A stretch of DNA of 64,000 bases from an uncultured Collinsella sp. Its GTDB lineage: Bacteria; Actinomycetota; Coriobacteriia; Coriobacteriales; Coriobacteriaceae. Positions 42,299 through 49,908 of the stretch are shown piece after piece; the first letter of the stretch is position 1, and each line of letters begins with the position of its first letter. The position numbers were made by a program, and so were the translations under genes. Under the pieces are notes generated by a model. It worked only from the letters and a program-made list of their open reading frames with translations, had not been told where the DNA came from and did not search any database. Where the stretch lies: contig CAAEDE010000029.1 in NCBI GenBank assembly GCA_900754525.1, positions 1 to 64,000 on the forward strand, read 5' to 3'.

Positions 42299-43045
42299 AT
42301 GGAAAAGCTGGGAGTTATCGGCGGTATGGGCGCCGAGGCCACGTCGTATTACTACGACCAGGTGGTGCGTCATACGGCTGCTGCCTGCGATCAGGAACAT
42401 ATCGACATGGTGGTGCTCTCCAAGTCGACCATGCCCGACCGCACGCTGGCCATTAAGACCGGCGAGCATGCCAAGCTGCTGGCGACCATGAAAGAGTGTG
42501 CCCAGGCACTCGAGTCGCTGGGCTGTGCGCACATTGCCATTCCCTGCAACACGTCACACTACTTCTACGACCAGATCCAGTCGTTTACGAAGGTGCCGAT
42601 TATCCACATGCCGCGTGAGTCGGTGCGCTATGCTCTGGCCGGTGCGGTGATGGGGGAGTGCGAGTTCGACCCCAACCTGAGTATGCAGGCCGAGCCGGTG
42701 CACAAGATTGGCATCATGGGCACCGACGGAACCGTGGGCGCGGGCGTCTACGGCCGCGAATGTAAGGCTGCGGGCGTTGAGGTTGTCTATCCCAGCGAGA
42801 AACGTCAGAACGATGTGATGTCGCTTATCTACGATGATGTGAAGGCCGGACGTGAGCCCGATATGGATAAGTTCGACCGCGTGATGTGGGAGTTTGCCCG
42901 TAGCGGCTGCGACCGCGTTATTCTGGCCTGCACCGAGCTCTCGGTGCTACAGAAGTACCGAGAGATGCCCGAGATCACCCTCGACGCCATGGATGTCCTG
43001 GTGCGCGAATCCATCATCCGCAGTGGCGCCCCCTACCGCCTCTAG
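42299..43045 (+). CDS. Aspartate/glutamate racemase family protein
   Basis: A 248-residue cofactor-free racemase. The first catalytic cysteine lies in IAIPCNTSHYFYDQ (about 83) and the second in VILACTELSVLQ (about 206), with GVIGGMGAEATSYYYDQVV at the N terminus typical of aspartate racemases rather than MurI. It would supply D-aspartate to the ligase encoded 84 bases upstream, probably for a peptidoglycan cross-bridge. AAGGAGG precedes the start. A short GC-rich hairpin (about 42224-42251) lies between the genes. Confidence 0.87.
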   Translation: MEKLGVIGGMGAEATSYYYDQVVRHTAAACDQEHIDMVVLSKSTMPDRTLAIKTGEHAKLLATMKECAQALESLGCAHIAIPCNTSHYFYDQIQSFTKVPIIHMPRESVRYALAGAVMGECEFDPNLSMQAEPVHKIGIMGTDGTVGAGVYGRECKAAGVEVVYPSEKRQNDVMSLIYDDVKAGREPDMDKFDRVMWEFARSGCDRVILACTELSVLQKYREMPEITLDAMDVLVRESIIRSGAPYRL

Positions 43046-43104
43046 CTTCCGACCCGCCAAAAAGGGACAGGTTAATTTTGGTAGGTTTTATCTGGTGAAA
43101 CAGT

Positions 43105-43142
43105 AAAGGCCTCGGCTCGTTTGGTGCGAGCCGAGGCCTTTT
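43105..43142. terminator. Bidirectional terminator between racemase and ecfT
   Basis: AAAGGCCTCGGCTCG and CGAGCCGAGGCCTTTT form a 14-pair stem with T-runs on both strands, suited to the convergent genes. Confidence 0.85.
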
Positions 43143-43170
43143 GCGTTGGGCGGTTGCTGTCGGTGGTGAA

Positions 43171-43917
43171 CTAGAACAGGAAGCCGATGGCGATGAGGGC
43201 GATGCTGACGATGAGTACGGCGATGTCCAGGCCCTTGATGGGGTAGCGCTTGTACGAGCTGGCGCGCGTACGCAGATAGAAGCCGCGCTGTTCTGCCGCC
43301 AAGGCTGTGGCATCGGTCTTGCCCACGCTCGAGATGAGCAGTGGCACGCACAGTGGCAGCATGAGCTTAAGCTTCTTGATGGGGTTCTTGGTATCGTACT
43401 CGACGCCGCGTGCGGTCTGCGCCTCCATGATGGCATTCATCTCCTGACCAAACACCGGTACAAAGCGCAGCGCCGTGGTAAAGGTGAAGGCATAGCGATA
43501 CGGCACGTGCAGCACCTCGACGCAGGCGTTGGCAAGGTCGTTGAGCTTGGTCACCATGAGCATGAGGATGAGTGGTAACGCCACGCCCAGCAGGCGCAGG
43601 CAGGCCTTCGATCCTGTGATGAGGCCCGTGTCGGTGATAAAGCCCCACACCACGTTGCCATCGCGCATAAAGGCCAGCTGGAGCACCAGCATGATAAGCG
43701 CGAGCGGAATCAGCAACTTGAGCAGCGAGAACAGACGGTCGACGACGCCGGCGTAAGCTCCCAGTGCGAGCGTGAGCGCCAGAAAGCCCAGCAGCGTCGC
43801 GTAGGTGTCGGACGAAAAGATGCCGACGATGATGGCGGCGGCGAGGCCCAGTTTGACGACGGGGTTCAGGCGATGCAGCAGTGTGTCGCCCGGCATGTAG
43901 TCGATGACGTTAACCAC
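43171..43917 (-). CDS. ecfT: ECF transporter transmembrane component EcfT
   Basis: A 248-residue integral membrane protein with five to six hydrophobic segments. MPGDTLLHRLNPVVKLGLA opens the CbiQ/EcfT family, and the coupling helices carry the two Ala-Arg-Gly motifs, seen here as AQTARGVEY near 170 and AAEQRGFYLRTR near 211. It couples the ATPase to the S components. The GTG start overlaps the ATPase stop by eight bases, so the two are translationally coupled. Last gene of a four-gene ECF operon. Confidence 0.9.
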   Translation of the reverse strand: MVNVIDYMPGDTLLHRLNPVVKLGLAAAIIVGIFSSDTYATLLGFLALTLALGAYAGVVDRLFSLLKLLIPLALIMLVLQLAFMRDGNVVWGFITDTGLITGSKACLRLLGVALPLILMLMVTKLNDLANACVEVLHVPYRYAFTFTTALRFVPVFGQEMNAIMEAQTARGVEYDTKNPIKKLKLMLPLCVPLLISSVGKTDATALAAEQRGFYLRTRASSYKRYPIKGLDIAVLIVSIALIAIGFLF

Positions 43918-45661
43918 GGCGGACCATCTCCTTGGTAATTCGAACGATATCGGTGACTTCGCTCACCTTCGCAAAAGCGGGCGAGACTGAGGATACCAGA
44001 CGGCGCGAGAGTTCGATGACCTGGGGCGGCTCAACGTAGGCATGCTGCATGAGTTCGATGTTCGAGAACAGTTCGTGCGTGCGACCGCGGTCGAGGATGC
44101 GACCGTTGGCCATCACCACGATGCGCTCGGCAAAGTCGGAAACGACTTCCATGTCGTGACAGACCATGATGACGGCGCAACCGCGCTCGGCCATGGTGCG
44201 CACCGTTTCCATGACGGTCATGCACTCGCGGTAATCAAGGCCGCTCGTGGGCTCGTCGAGCACGACGATCTTGGGCTCAACCACTACGACGGAGGCAAGC
44301 GCCACCATTTGTCGCTGACCGCGCGAGAGCGAGAAGGGCGCCTCGTCGGCCGGTAAGCCAAAGCGGTCGATGACGAGCTGGGCGCGACGCAGCGCCTCGG
44401 CACGGTCGATGCCGGCAAGCTCCAGGCCAAAGGCGACCTCGTCGAGCACGGTATCCTTGCAGATCTGGCGGTCGGGGTTTTGGAAGAGCGTTGCGACCTC
44501 GCGGGCAATGCGGCTCGTGGGGACGGTTGCAGTATCCAGTCCCGTGACGCGCACGCTGCCCGAGGCGGGCTTAAGCAGGCCTGTGAGCAGTTTGGTGAGT
44601 GTGGTCTTGCCGGCGCCGTTTTGGCCGACGATGCCCACGAGCTCGCCAGGATAGAGCGTCAGGCTAAGGTCGTGTACGGCGGCTCCGCCATTGGGATAGG
44701 CAAACTCAACATGGTCGAAGGTGAGTACGGGTTCGGCGTCCTTGGCATGAGGGCGCAACGACGGTGCATGCGGGGAACCGGCGGGCGCCTGGGCTTCGAT
44801 AGCCGCGCGTGCGGGGTCGACGATGCCCGAAATCAGGCGCTCGGCCTCATCGACATCCAGGCAAGGGGTACCGCTTGCCAGGCCATCGGCCTCGAGGCTA
44901 TTGAAGATACGCGTGACGCGAGGGCAGTCGACGCCGATGGCACGGAGCTCGTCGGCATGCGCGAAGACCTCGTGTGGCTCGCCCTGCAGCGCGATTTCGC
45001 CATGGTTGAGCACGAGCACGCGGTTGCAGTACTCCGAGAGCAGGGCGACCTTTTGCTCAACGACGACGATGGTGATTCCAAGTGCGCGGTTTGCCTCACG
45101 CAGCGTCTCGAAGACCAACGTGGAGCTGGCGGGGTCGAGTGCCGCGGTGGGCTCGTCTAGAACCAAGACGCGCGGGCGCATGGCGAGGATGGCGGCGATG
45201 GCTACCTTTTGCTTCTGTCCGCCCGAGAGCGTGGCGATCTCGCGGTCGCGCAGGTCGCTGATGCCGACGGTCTCGAGCGTTTCGCTCACGCGCTGCTCGA
45301 TCTGGTCGTGGGGAACGCCAAAGTTCTCGAGGCCAAAGAGCATCTCGTCCTCGACGATCGAAGCGACCATCTGCGTGTCGATATCCTGTAGCACACTGCC
45401 GACGATTTGCGACGCGTCGGTGAGCGAGACTTCGCAGGTGTCGTGGCCGTCGACCATGACGGATCCAAAGAACGTGCCGGTGTAGTGGTGGGGCACGGCG
45501 CCCGACAGGCAGGCGGCAAGCGTGGACTTGCCGGCGCCCGAGGGCCCGATGATGCCGATGAAATCTCCCTTGTTCACGCTGAGCGAGATGTGGCTGAGCG
45601 CCTGCTCGGTTTGCGTGCCATAGGAGAACGAGACATCGTCGACGTTGATGATCGTTTCCAT
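43910..45661 (-). CDS. ecfA: Fused double ATPase of an ECF transporter (EcfA1-EcfA2)
   Basis: A 583-residue protein with two ABC cassettes. The first (1-260) has Walker A GPSGAGKST, signature LSGGQKQKV and Walker B VLVLDEPTAALD. The second (about 300-583) has GQNGAGKTT, a variant signature LSRGQRQMV and IVVLDEPTSGLD. Separate EcfA and EcfA' are commoner in Firmicutes; fusion is frequent in Actinobacteria. AAAGG lies just before the start. It powers uptake by the TrpP-like S components encoded upstream. Confidence 0.9.
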   Translation of the reverse strand: METIINVDDVSFSYGTQTEQALSHISLSVNKGDFIGIIGPSGAGKSTLAACLSGAVPHHYTGTFFGSVMVDGHDTCEVSLTDASQIVGSVLQDIDTQMVASIVEDEMLFGLENFGVPHDQIEQRVSETLETVGISDLRDREIATLSGGQKQKVAIAAILAMRPRVLVLDEPTAALDPASSTLVFETLREANRALGITIVVVEQKVALLSEYCNRVLVLNHGEIALQGEPHEVFAHADELRAIGVDCPRVTRIFNSLEADGLASGTPCLDVDEAERLISGIVDPARAAIEAQAPAGSPHAPSLRPHAKDAEPVLTFDHVEFAYPNGGAAVHDLSLTLYPGELVGIVGQNGAGKTTLTKLLTGLLKPASGSVRVTGLDTATVPTSRIAREVATLFQNPDRQICKDTVLDEVAFGLELAGIDRAEALRRAQLVIDRFGLPADEAPFSLSRGQRQMVALASVVVVEPKIVVLDEPTSGLDYRECMTVMETVRTMAERGCAVIMVCHDMEVVSDFAERIVVMANGRILDRGRTHELFSNIELMQHAYVEPPQVIELSRRLVSSVSPAFAKVSEVTDIVRITKEMVRRG

Positions 45662-45679
45662 GGATACCTTTCATAGTCA

Positions 45680-45723
45680 TTGGGGACGTTCTTAAATGAC
45701 TAGTCGTTTAAGAACGTCCCCAA
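45680..45723. repeat. 44-bp near-perfect palindrome
   Basis: The arms TTGGGGACGTTCTTAAA and complement are perfect over 17 bases; the centre GACTAGTC is also palindromic, leaving a single T/G mismatch. A degenerate half copy (AGTCGTTTGGGACGGTCTTTGATGAC) follows to about 45754. It lies between the second S component and the ATPase gene, inside the operon, and is not a T-run terminator. Confidence 0.75.
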
Positions 45724-45790
45724 AAGCTAGTCGTTTGGGACGGTCTTTGATGACGGGGCCGTGGAGTTGCGGCTCGTCCATCATATCAGG

Positions 45791-46342
45791 CTATTTGTTG
45801 AGCACCTTGCGCAAGGGGAAGAAGAGAGCCTGGACCACGACGGCGTTGAAGACGGCAGTGCCGAGCACGATGGGCACCTTGGCGAGCGCCGTGGGCAGCG
45901 CGGCACCCATGATGACGGTGCCCAGGACGGCGAAGAGGGCACCCGAAACCAGGGTGGTGAGCAGACCGGCGATGAAGGGGTTGACCTTGCTTCCGCCGAT
46001 GTTTGACTTGACGAGCGCTGCCATCGTCAGCGCGCCGGCAAGCTCGGTGACAAAGTTGAGGCCAGGGATTGACGTGGTGATCTGGATAACGGCGGCCGAC
46101 AGGATGCCAAAGATGGCAGCCTGGGCAAAGTTTGCCTGCGTGAGCACGATAGCTAGAGCGTAGGCAGCAATGATGAACTGCGGCTTGATGCCCGTCGCGG
46201 CAAGAGCGTTGCCGACGGTCATGTTGAGGATAAAGCCGGCGGCAAGGAGGATGGCGAGCAGGACGAGCGAGGTGATATCGAGGATGCCTTTGTCGGAAGC
46301 GGCGTTGGCAGAAATAGTACGAGCCTGAGCGTTGGTGGCCAT
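45791..46342 (-). CDS. TrpP-like ECF substrate-binding (S) component, copy 2
   Basis: A 183-residue membrane protein with about five to six helices: LDITSLVLLAILLAAGFILNMTVGNALAATGIKPQFIIAAYALAIVLTQANF-like opening, then AAVIQITTSIPGLNFVTELAGAL. It is clearly paralogous to the S component at 46552-47124. Such proteins bind the substrate in the membrane and share one EcfT/EcfA module. AAGGAG precedes the start. The substrate could be tryptophan or a related compound. Confidence 0.83.
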   Translation of the reverse strand: MATNAQARTISANAASDKGILDITSLVLLAILLAAGFILNMTVGNALAATGIKPQFIIAAYALAIVLTQANFAQAAIFGILSAAVIQITTSIPGLNFVTELAGALTMAALVKSNIGGSKVNPFIAGLLTTLVSGALFAVLGTVIMGAALPTALAKVPIVLGTAVFNAVVVQALFFPLRKVLNK

Positions 46343-46444
46343 GATGTTCTCCTTAAGGTGGGATTTCAGATAAGAGTGCCCTAGACCCCCACGAAAGGGG
46401 TTAAATCGAAAAGGGGATTAATTTTGAATAATGGAGCACGGAGA

Positions 46445-46545
46445 CGGCTTTACGAGGTACCCCAGGTTGGCGCGAAAGAGGAACGAAGCGTACTTGGGTA
46501 CGCGAGCGACGAATGAACGCCAAGATGGGGTGGCTCGTAAAGCCG
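46445..46545 (-). repeat. Structured 3' element, copy 3
   Basis: On the minus strand it begins six bases after the stop of the upstream S component. CGGCTTTACGAG/CTCGTAAAGCCG closes it. The internal CCCCA-TC-TTGGCG opposite CGCCAA-CC-TGGGG, the GTTCA..CGTCG/TCCTCTTTC loop and the GCGTAC/GTACGC stem match copy 1 closely. The GTTACGCGGTTT hairpin of the other copies is absent here. Confidence 0.8.
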
Positions 46546-46551
46546 AGCGGG

Positions 46552-47124
46552 TTAGTTGAGCTTCAGGGCCTTCTGGATGGGCAGGTAGAGGGCGCCGACC
46601 AGAATGGCGTTAAAGACGGCGGTCATGGCGACGACGGGCAGCATGGCGGCGGCGAGCTCGCCTACCACGCCGAGCATGGCCATCTTGATGACCATGAAGA
46701 TGACGCCGGAGACAAAGGTGGTCAGGAAGGTTGCGACAATGGCGGTCGCGGGCTTGACCTGACCGTTCTTGCCGGCGGCGTTGACGATGCCGGCCATGAG
46801 CATGGCGGCGATGCCCTCGGCGGCAAAATCAACGAACGGCGAAGTGGTGGTGATCTGGATCACGGCAGCCGAGATGAGGCCAATGACGAGCGCCTGGCCG
46901 ATGTTGGGGCGAACGACCAGGATGGTGAGGCAGAAGGCCGAGATGATGAACTCGGGGCTGATCATGCCGCCCGAGATGCCCGAGATGGCCTTGCCGACGG
47001 TGAAGTTGAGGATGAAGCCGGCAGCGAGCAGGATGGCAAGCAGGACGAGGGCGCGGACATCGAGTTTGCCGCGGTCGGCGGTCTGGACGGTGCGGGGCTG
47101 GGTGGCGGCGGTGTCCTGAGACAT
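46552..47124 (-). CDS. trpP: TrpP-like ECF substrate-binding (S) component, predicted tryptophan specificity
   Basis: A 190-residue membrane protein with about six helices (VRALVLLAILLAAGFILNFTV onward, AAVIQITTTSPFVDFAAEGIAAMLMAG in the middle), resembling the TrpP/YhaG tryptophan transport family of ECF S components. The start at 47124 follows AAAGGA. Specificity is inferred mainly from the leader peptide with three adjacent Trp codons and the attenuator directly upstream. It heads the operon trpP-S2-ecfA-ecfT. Confidence 0.83.
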   Translation of the reverse strand: MSQDTAATQPRTVQTADRGKLDVRALVLLAILLAAGFILNFTVGKAISGISGGMISPEFIISAFCLTILVVRPNIGQALVIGLISAAVIQITTTSPFVDFAAEGIAAMLMAGIVNAAGKNGQVKPATAIVATFLTTFVSGVIFMVIKMAMLGVVGELAAAMLPVVAMTAVFNAILVGALYLPIQKALKLN

Positions 47125-47200
47125 GGTGAAAATCCTTTCGGAAGGGGAGTGCAAGAGAAAAGCGGAGGCGCGTGATGCGAATGCGATCGGGCTCGAGATA

Positions 47201-47232
47201 GAAAAAGGCCCCCGGTCGAAACCGGAGGCCTT
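47201..47232 (-). terminator. Attenuator terminator of the Trp-regulated ECF operon
   Basis: On the minus strand GGCCTCCGGT pairs with ACCGGGGGCC around a TTCG loop and runs into TTTTTC. Upstream CGGTCGA (47275-47281) can pair with TCGACCG in the loop and 3' arm, and GGCGTGA near the Trp codons can pair with TCACGCC at about 47256-47262. Mutually exclusive pairings of this kind are the hallmark of leader-peptide attenuation. Confidence 0.85.
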
Positions 47233-47268
47233 CCAATCACCTAGAGCGCAAAAACAGGCGTGAGGGAC

Positions 47269-47337
47269 TCACTGTCGACCGATCGTATTCGCATCACGCC
47301 ACCACCAGTTGTTGAGAGACTTCATCGTGTTCTTCAT
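47269..47337 (-). CDS. Tryptophan leader peptide
   Basis: A 22-residue open frame starting MKNTMKSL and containing the run NNWWWRD: three consecutive TGG codons at 47299-47307. AAAGGAG stands eight bases before the ATG. The stop at 47269 lies 36 bases before the attenuator stem. Ribosome stalling at the Trp codons when charged tRNA-Trp is scarce would change the leader fold and allow readthrough into the transporter genes. It would be too short for ordinary gene finders. Confidence 0.88.
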   Translation of the reverse strand: MKNTMKSLNNWWWRDANTIGRQ

Positions 47338-47395
47338 GTTGGTGGCTCCTTTCGTGATGCCGTGGCGCGGTCGCACCTAGTTGCTGTTGCGCTGC

Positions 47396-47401
47396 ACTAT
47401 A
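47396..47401 (-). promoter_or_regulatory. -10 element of the Trp-leader operon
   Basis: TATAGT on the minus strand, about 59 bases before the leader ATG. No good -35 match is visible at 17 bases. An A/T palindrome AAATCTTTT/AAAAGATTT lies just upstream, at about 47425-47445. Confidence 0.45.
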
Positions 47402-47523
47402 GCACAGCGAAGTGTGTGCGGGGAAATCTTTTTTGAAAAGATTTCGGCGGCGTTTCCTGCCGGTCAAAAGGGCAGGCTGAGCGGGTGGGATGATTCATGT
47501 GCCCCGCCCGCTCAGCTAAGACG

Positions 47524-49500
47524 TTACTCCTTATTGCGACGGTAGAGGAAGTAGCCGCCCGCGGAGATGACGGCAACGCCAGCGATGGCGAATGCAGCCA
47601 CCACGCGGCCATCAAAACGATCACCGGTGGTGGGCAGGCCGCCCTTGGTGTTCGTCTTGTTGGTGGTTACCGTGGTCGTGGTGTCCGACTTGCCAGGCTT
47701 CTCGGGCTTGGTGGTGGGCTGCTCGGGCTTAGCGGGCTGCTCGGGGGTACCGGGCTGCTCAGGAGTGCCAGGCTGCTCGGGAGTGCCAGGCTGATCCGGG
47801 GTTACCGGGTCGGTGGCAAGAGCGTCCTTGGCGTAGGTGATGGACACCTTGAGGCCGTTGGTCTCGGTGTTCAGGTCGCTCGGGGTGAAGGGCTGGTCGA
47901 AGTTTTCGGCCTTCTGATAAGCGCGCATCTCCTGGAGCAGGGCCTTGCACTTGACGTAGGTGTTCTCGGTAGCAGCCTTGCCGGCCTTGTTGGCCAGGGC
48001 GGTGCGGCCCTCGGTGGTCGTCTCGGCCAGCATGGCGGTGTCGACTTCCTTGTTCTGCTCGATAAGCTCGTTCTGGAGCGCGTCGAGGTAGGCGCGGACG
48101 CTGGTGGCGAATTGTGCGCGGTTCGCGAAGCAAAGCGAGTTGATGTCCATCAGGACGTAGTTAATGGAGTTCTCAGGCTCCTCGTTGTTCACGATGTCCG
48201 TCTCGCTGCAGTGACCATAATCAACGGTCTGGTCGCTGAAGTAGGGGCTGACTTCGGTCATCAGAGCGGAGTATAGCGGGATAGCGACGGAGAACTCGGC
48301 GCAGGAGAGCATCTCCCACTGGATGGTTGCAACCTCGGGGTCATAGCCCTTTCGAATCTGGAAGAGGTTGGCCTCGGCGTTGCGGTCGGAACCGATGCTG
48401 CTGACACCGTCAGTATTGGCATTAAGGCCGGGGACTTTTTCACCGCGGTTGCCGAAGGCGCGAATCAGCTCAAACGTGTTCCAGTCGGACTTGCCGGGCT
48501 GGAAGAACAGCGGCTGCATCTCATGAACCATGGCACCGAGCGTGGCGTCATTCTTGTCCTTGTCCTTGACGATCTCGTAGTCGGTGCCCTCGGTCAGCGG
48601 AGCCATAAAGTAGTCACGGCCCTGGATATAACGCGCCCAAGAGCCCATGCCCGTGTTGTTGATAGACGCACCGTAGGTCTGGGCAACATCGAACTGTCCG
48701 TCTTCAAAGTACTTGGCGAAGCCCTTCTCTTCGGGCATAGTCTGGATTCCCTCAGAGTGGAGGCAGTTCTCAGCATCGTCAAGATTGACCTGGAAATTGA
48801 GGTTACTAATGTTGGGGTTGACCGAAGCGACGTCGTCGGTCAGCTTCATAGCGATCCACTGGTGGCCGGAAAGCGCGGCGAACAGCCAAGTCTCGGTGTT
48901 GTCGGCGATGATGAGCTGATCGTTGGAGTAGACACCCTGCTCGTCGATCAGGGTGCCGATGAGCTCGACGCCCTCGCGGGCCGTTGCGCTCTCGCCCAAG
49001 ATGACGCCCGCGTAGCTGTACTCGCCGATGCCTGTATTTTTGACCTCGGGATTTGCTTTGTGGGCATGCCTGGTCGTGGGATCCGCTGCCTTGGCATCGT
49101 CGTTGTAGGAGGTGCTCAGCGTTGCGGAGCAGGAGACGCCCTTTTCATTGATGCCGGCCTCGGAGTAGGCATCCCAGCGTCCATCCCACTCAGCAGGATG
49201 GTCGCGCACGTAGCTGTAACGATACGTAGTCTTGGTCGAGGTGTAGGAGAATTCGGACTCGTTCGAGCTGTAGGTATGACCAGGGCCATGAGAGGGCTCG
49301 ATGCCATAGTGTTTGAGGTAACGAGTGCCAATGTCCTCGGTGCGGCCATAGTACGTGTTACCGTCGGCCGTAAGGTTTTTGCCCATGTACATCTGCGTGC
49401 AGGCGAGTGCAGGTGTCGGCATGGACATGATGGTTGCAGCTCCAAAGGCGAGGCCTATGCCTAGCTTCTTGAGCGCGTTGACGGGGTGAGTTTTCCTTAT
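47524..49500 (-). CDS. Sortase-anchored C69 family dipeptidase
   Basis: An N-terminal-nucleophile peptidase of the C69/PepD type; the nucleophile is the Cys of LACTQMYMGK. The C terminus carries TPEQPG repeats, an LPTTG sortase motif, a membrane helix and RRNKE, so it is attached to the wall. The first canonical start is ATG 49428, but in-frame codons before it read RKTHPVNALKKLGIGLAFG, a clear signal peptide that would end right before the Cys. The only start-like codon in place is ATA at 49500, three bases after GGAGGG. The ATA start is an inference; 49428 is the fallback. Confidence 0.82.
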   Translation of the reverse strand: MRKTHPVNALKKLGIGLAFGAATIMSMPTPALACTQMYMGKNLTADGNTYYGRTEDIGTRYLKHYGIEPSHGPGHTYSSNESEFSYTSTKTTYRYSYVRDHPAEWDGRWDAYSEAGINEKGVSCSATLSTSYNDDAKAADPTTRHAHKANPEVKNTGIGEYSYAGVILGESATAREGVELIGTLIDEQGVYSNDQLIIADNTETWLFAALSGHQWIAMKLTDDVASVNPNISNLNFQVNLDDAENCLHSEGIQTMPEEKGFAKYFEDGQFDVAQTYGASINNTGMGSWARYIQGRDYFMAPLTEGTDYEIVKDKDKNDATLGAMVHEMQPLFFQPGKSDWNTFELIRAFGNRGEKVPGLNANTDGVSSIGSDRNAEANLFQIRKGYDPEVATIQWEMLSCAEFSVAIPLYSALMTEVSPYFSDQTVDYGHCSETDIVNNEEPENSINYVLMDINSLCFANRAQFATSVRAYLDALQNELIEQNKEVDTAMLAETTTEGRTALANKAGKAATENTYVKCKALLQEMRAYQKAENFDQPFTPSDLNTETNGLKVSITYAKDALATDPVTPDQPGTPEQPGTPEQPGTPEQPAKPEQPTTKPEKPGKSDTTTTVTTNKTNTKGGLPTTGDRFDGRVVAAFAIAGVAVISAGGYFLYRRNKE

Positions 49501-49645
49501 TTTCCCTCCCAGCGTGCGAAAGCCCTCTGTCGTCAGAGGGCTTCAGCCAATAAAGACACCTCATTAGCGTAACGAACTGGAAATAATATTCATCTATGAA
49601 AGAAACTTACTCGATAAGCGTGATGAAATATACGATGAGTGGTTA

Positions 49646-49674
49646 ATTATACTCAGTATGTAGCTTTACTTTAA
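49646..49674 (-). promoter_or_regulatory. Promoter of the C69 dipeptidase gene
   Basis: On the minus strand TTAAAG (49669-49674) and TATAAT (49646-49651) are spaced by exactly 17 bases. Confidence 0.65.
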
Positions 49675-49730
49675 TAAAGACGCCCTGCAATTACTGTAGC
49701 CGAATAAAGTAGCTGGGAATGCCCGAAATG

Positions 49731-49770
49731 AAAATCCCCCGCTGTTTGGCAAATGCATAAACAGCAGGGG
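49731..49770 (-). terminator. Terminator of the lipid kinase/small protein unit
   Basis: CCCCTGCTGTTT pairs with AAACAGCGGGG on the minus strand and is followed by GATTTTCATTT. Confidence 0.75.
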
Positions 49771-49806
49771 AGACGATAATTGGATGAATATCATACCAAT
49801 GTTGAA

Positions 49807-49899
49807 TTACTTCTTCCGGCGGTGGATCACGTTGATCGCATAGCCGATGAGCATGGCCAAAACGATGACGATAAAGCCGAGCAGGGGATTGTCATTCAT
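49807..49899 (-). CDS. 30-residue membrane protein
   Basis: A tiny frame, MNDNPLLGFIV at the start and NVIHRRKK at the end, with a single hydrophobic helix between and a positive C-terminal tail. AGGAGG lies five bases before the ATG and begins in the last codon region of the lipid kinase gene, whose stop is ten bases upstream. The strong binding site, coupling to a membrane-lipid enzyme and the terminator after it all argue for real expression. Function unknown. Confidence 0.72.
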   Translation of the reverse strand: MNDNPLLGFIVIVLAMLIGYAINVIHRRKK

Positions 49900-49908
49900 G
49901 GGGTCCTC

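Larger units (their letters stand above)
49501..49806. other. AT-rich intergenic region between the dipeptidase and the small membrane protein gene
   Basis: No gene is seen. It contains a GAAGCCCTCTG/CAGAGGGCTTTC hairpin (about 49518-49546) next to the dipeptidase ribosome binding site, the dipeptidase promoter and the terminator of the lipid kinase unit. Base composition is far more AT-rich than the surrounding genes. Confidence 0.6.

Noticed and set aside
40973..42532. Minus-strand open frame of about 519 codons opposite the D-Asp ligase and racemase genes
   Set aside because: It is antisense to two genes with clear catalytic motifs, and no domain or binding site was seen.
45680..45723. 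Palindrome as an ordinary terminator
   Set aside because: The stem is flanked by mixed sequence with no T-run on either strand, and it lies inside what appears to be a continuous operon.
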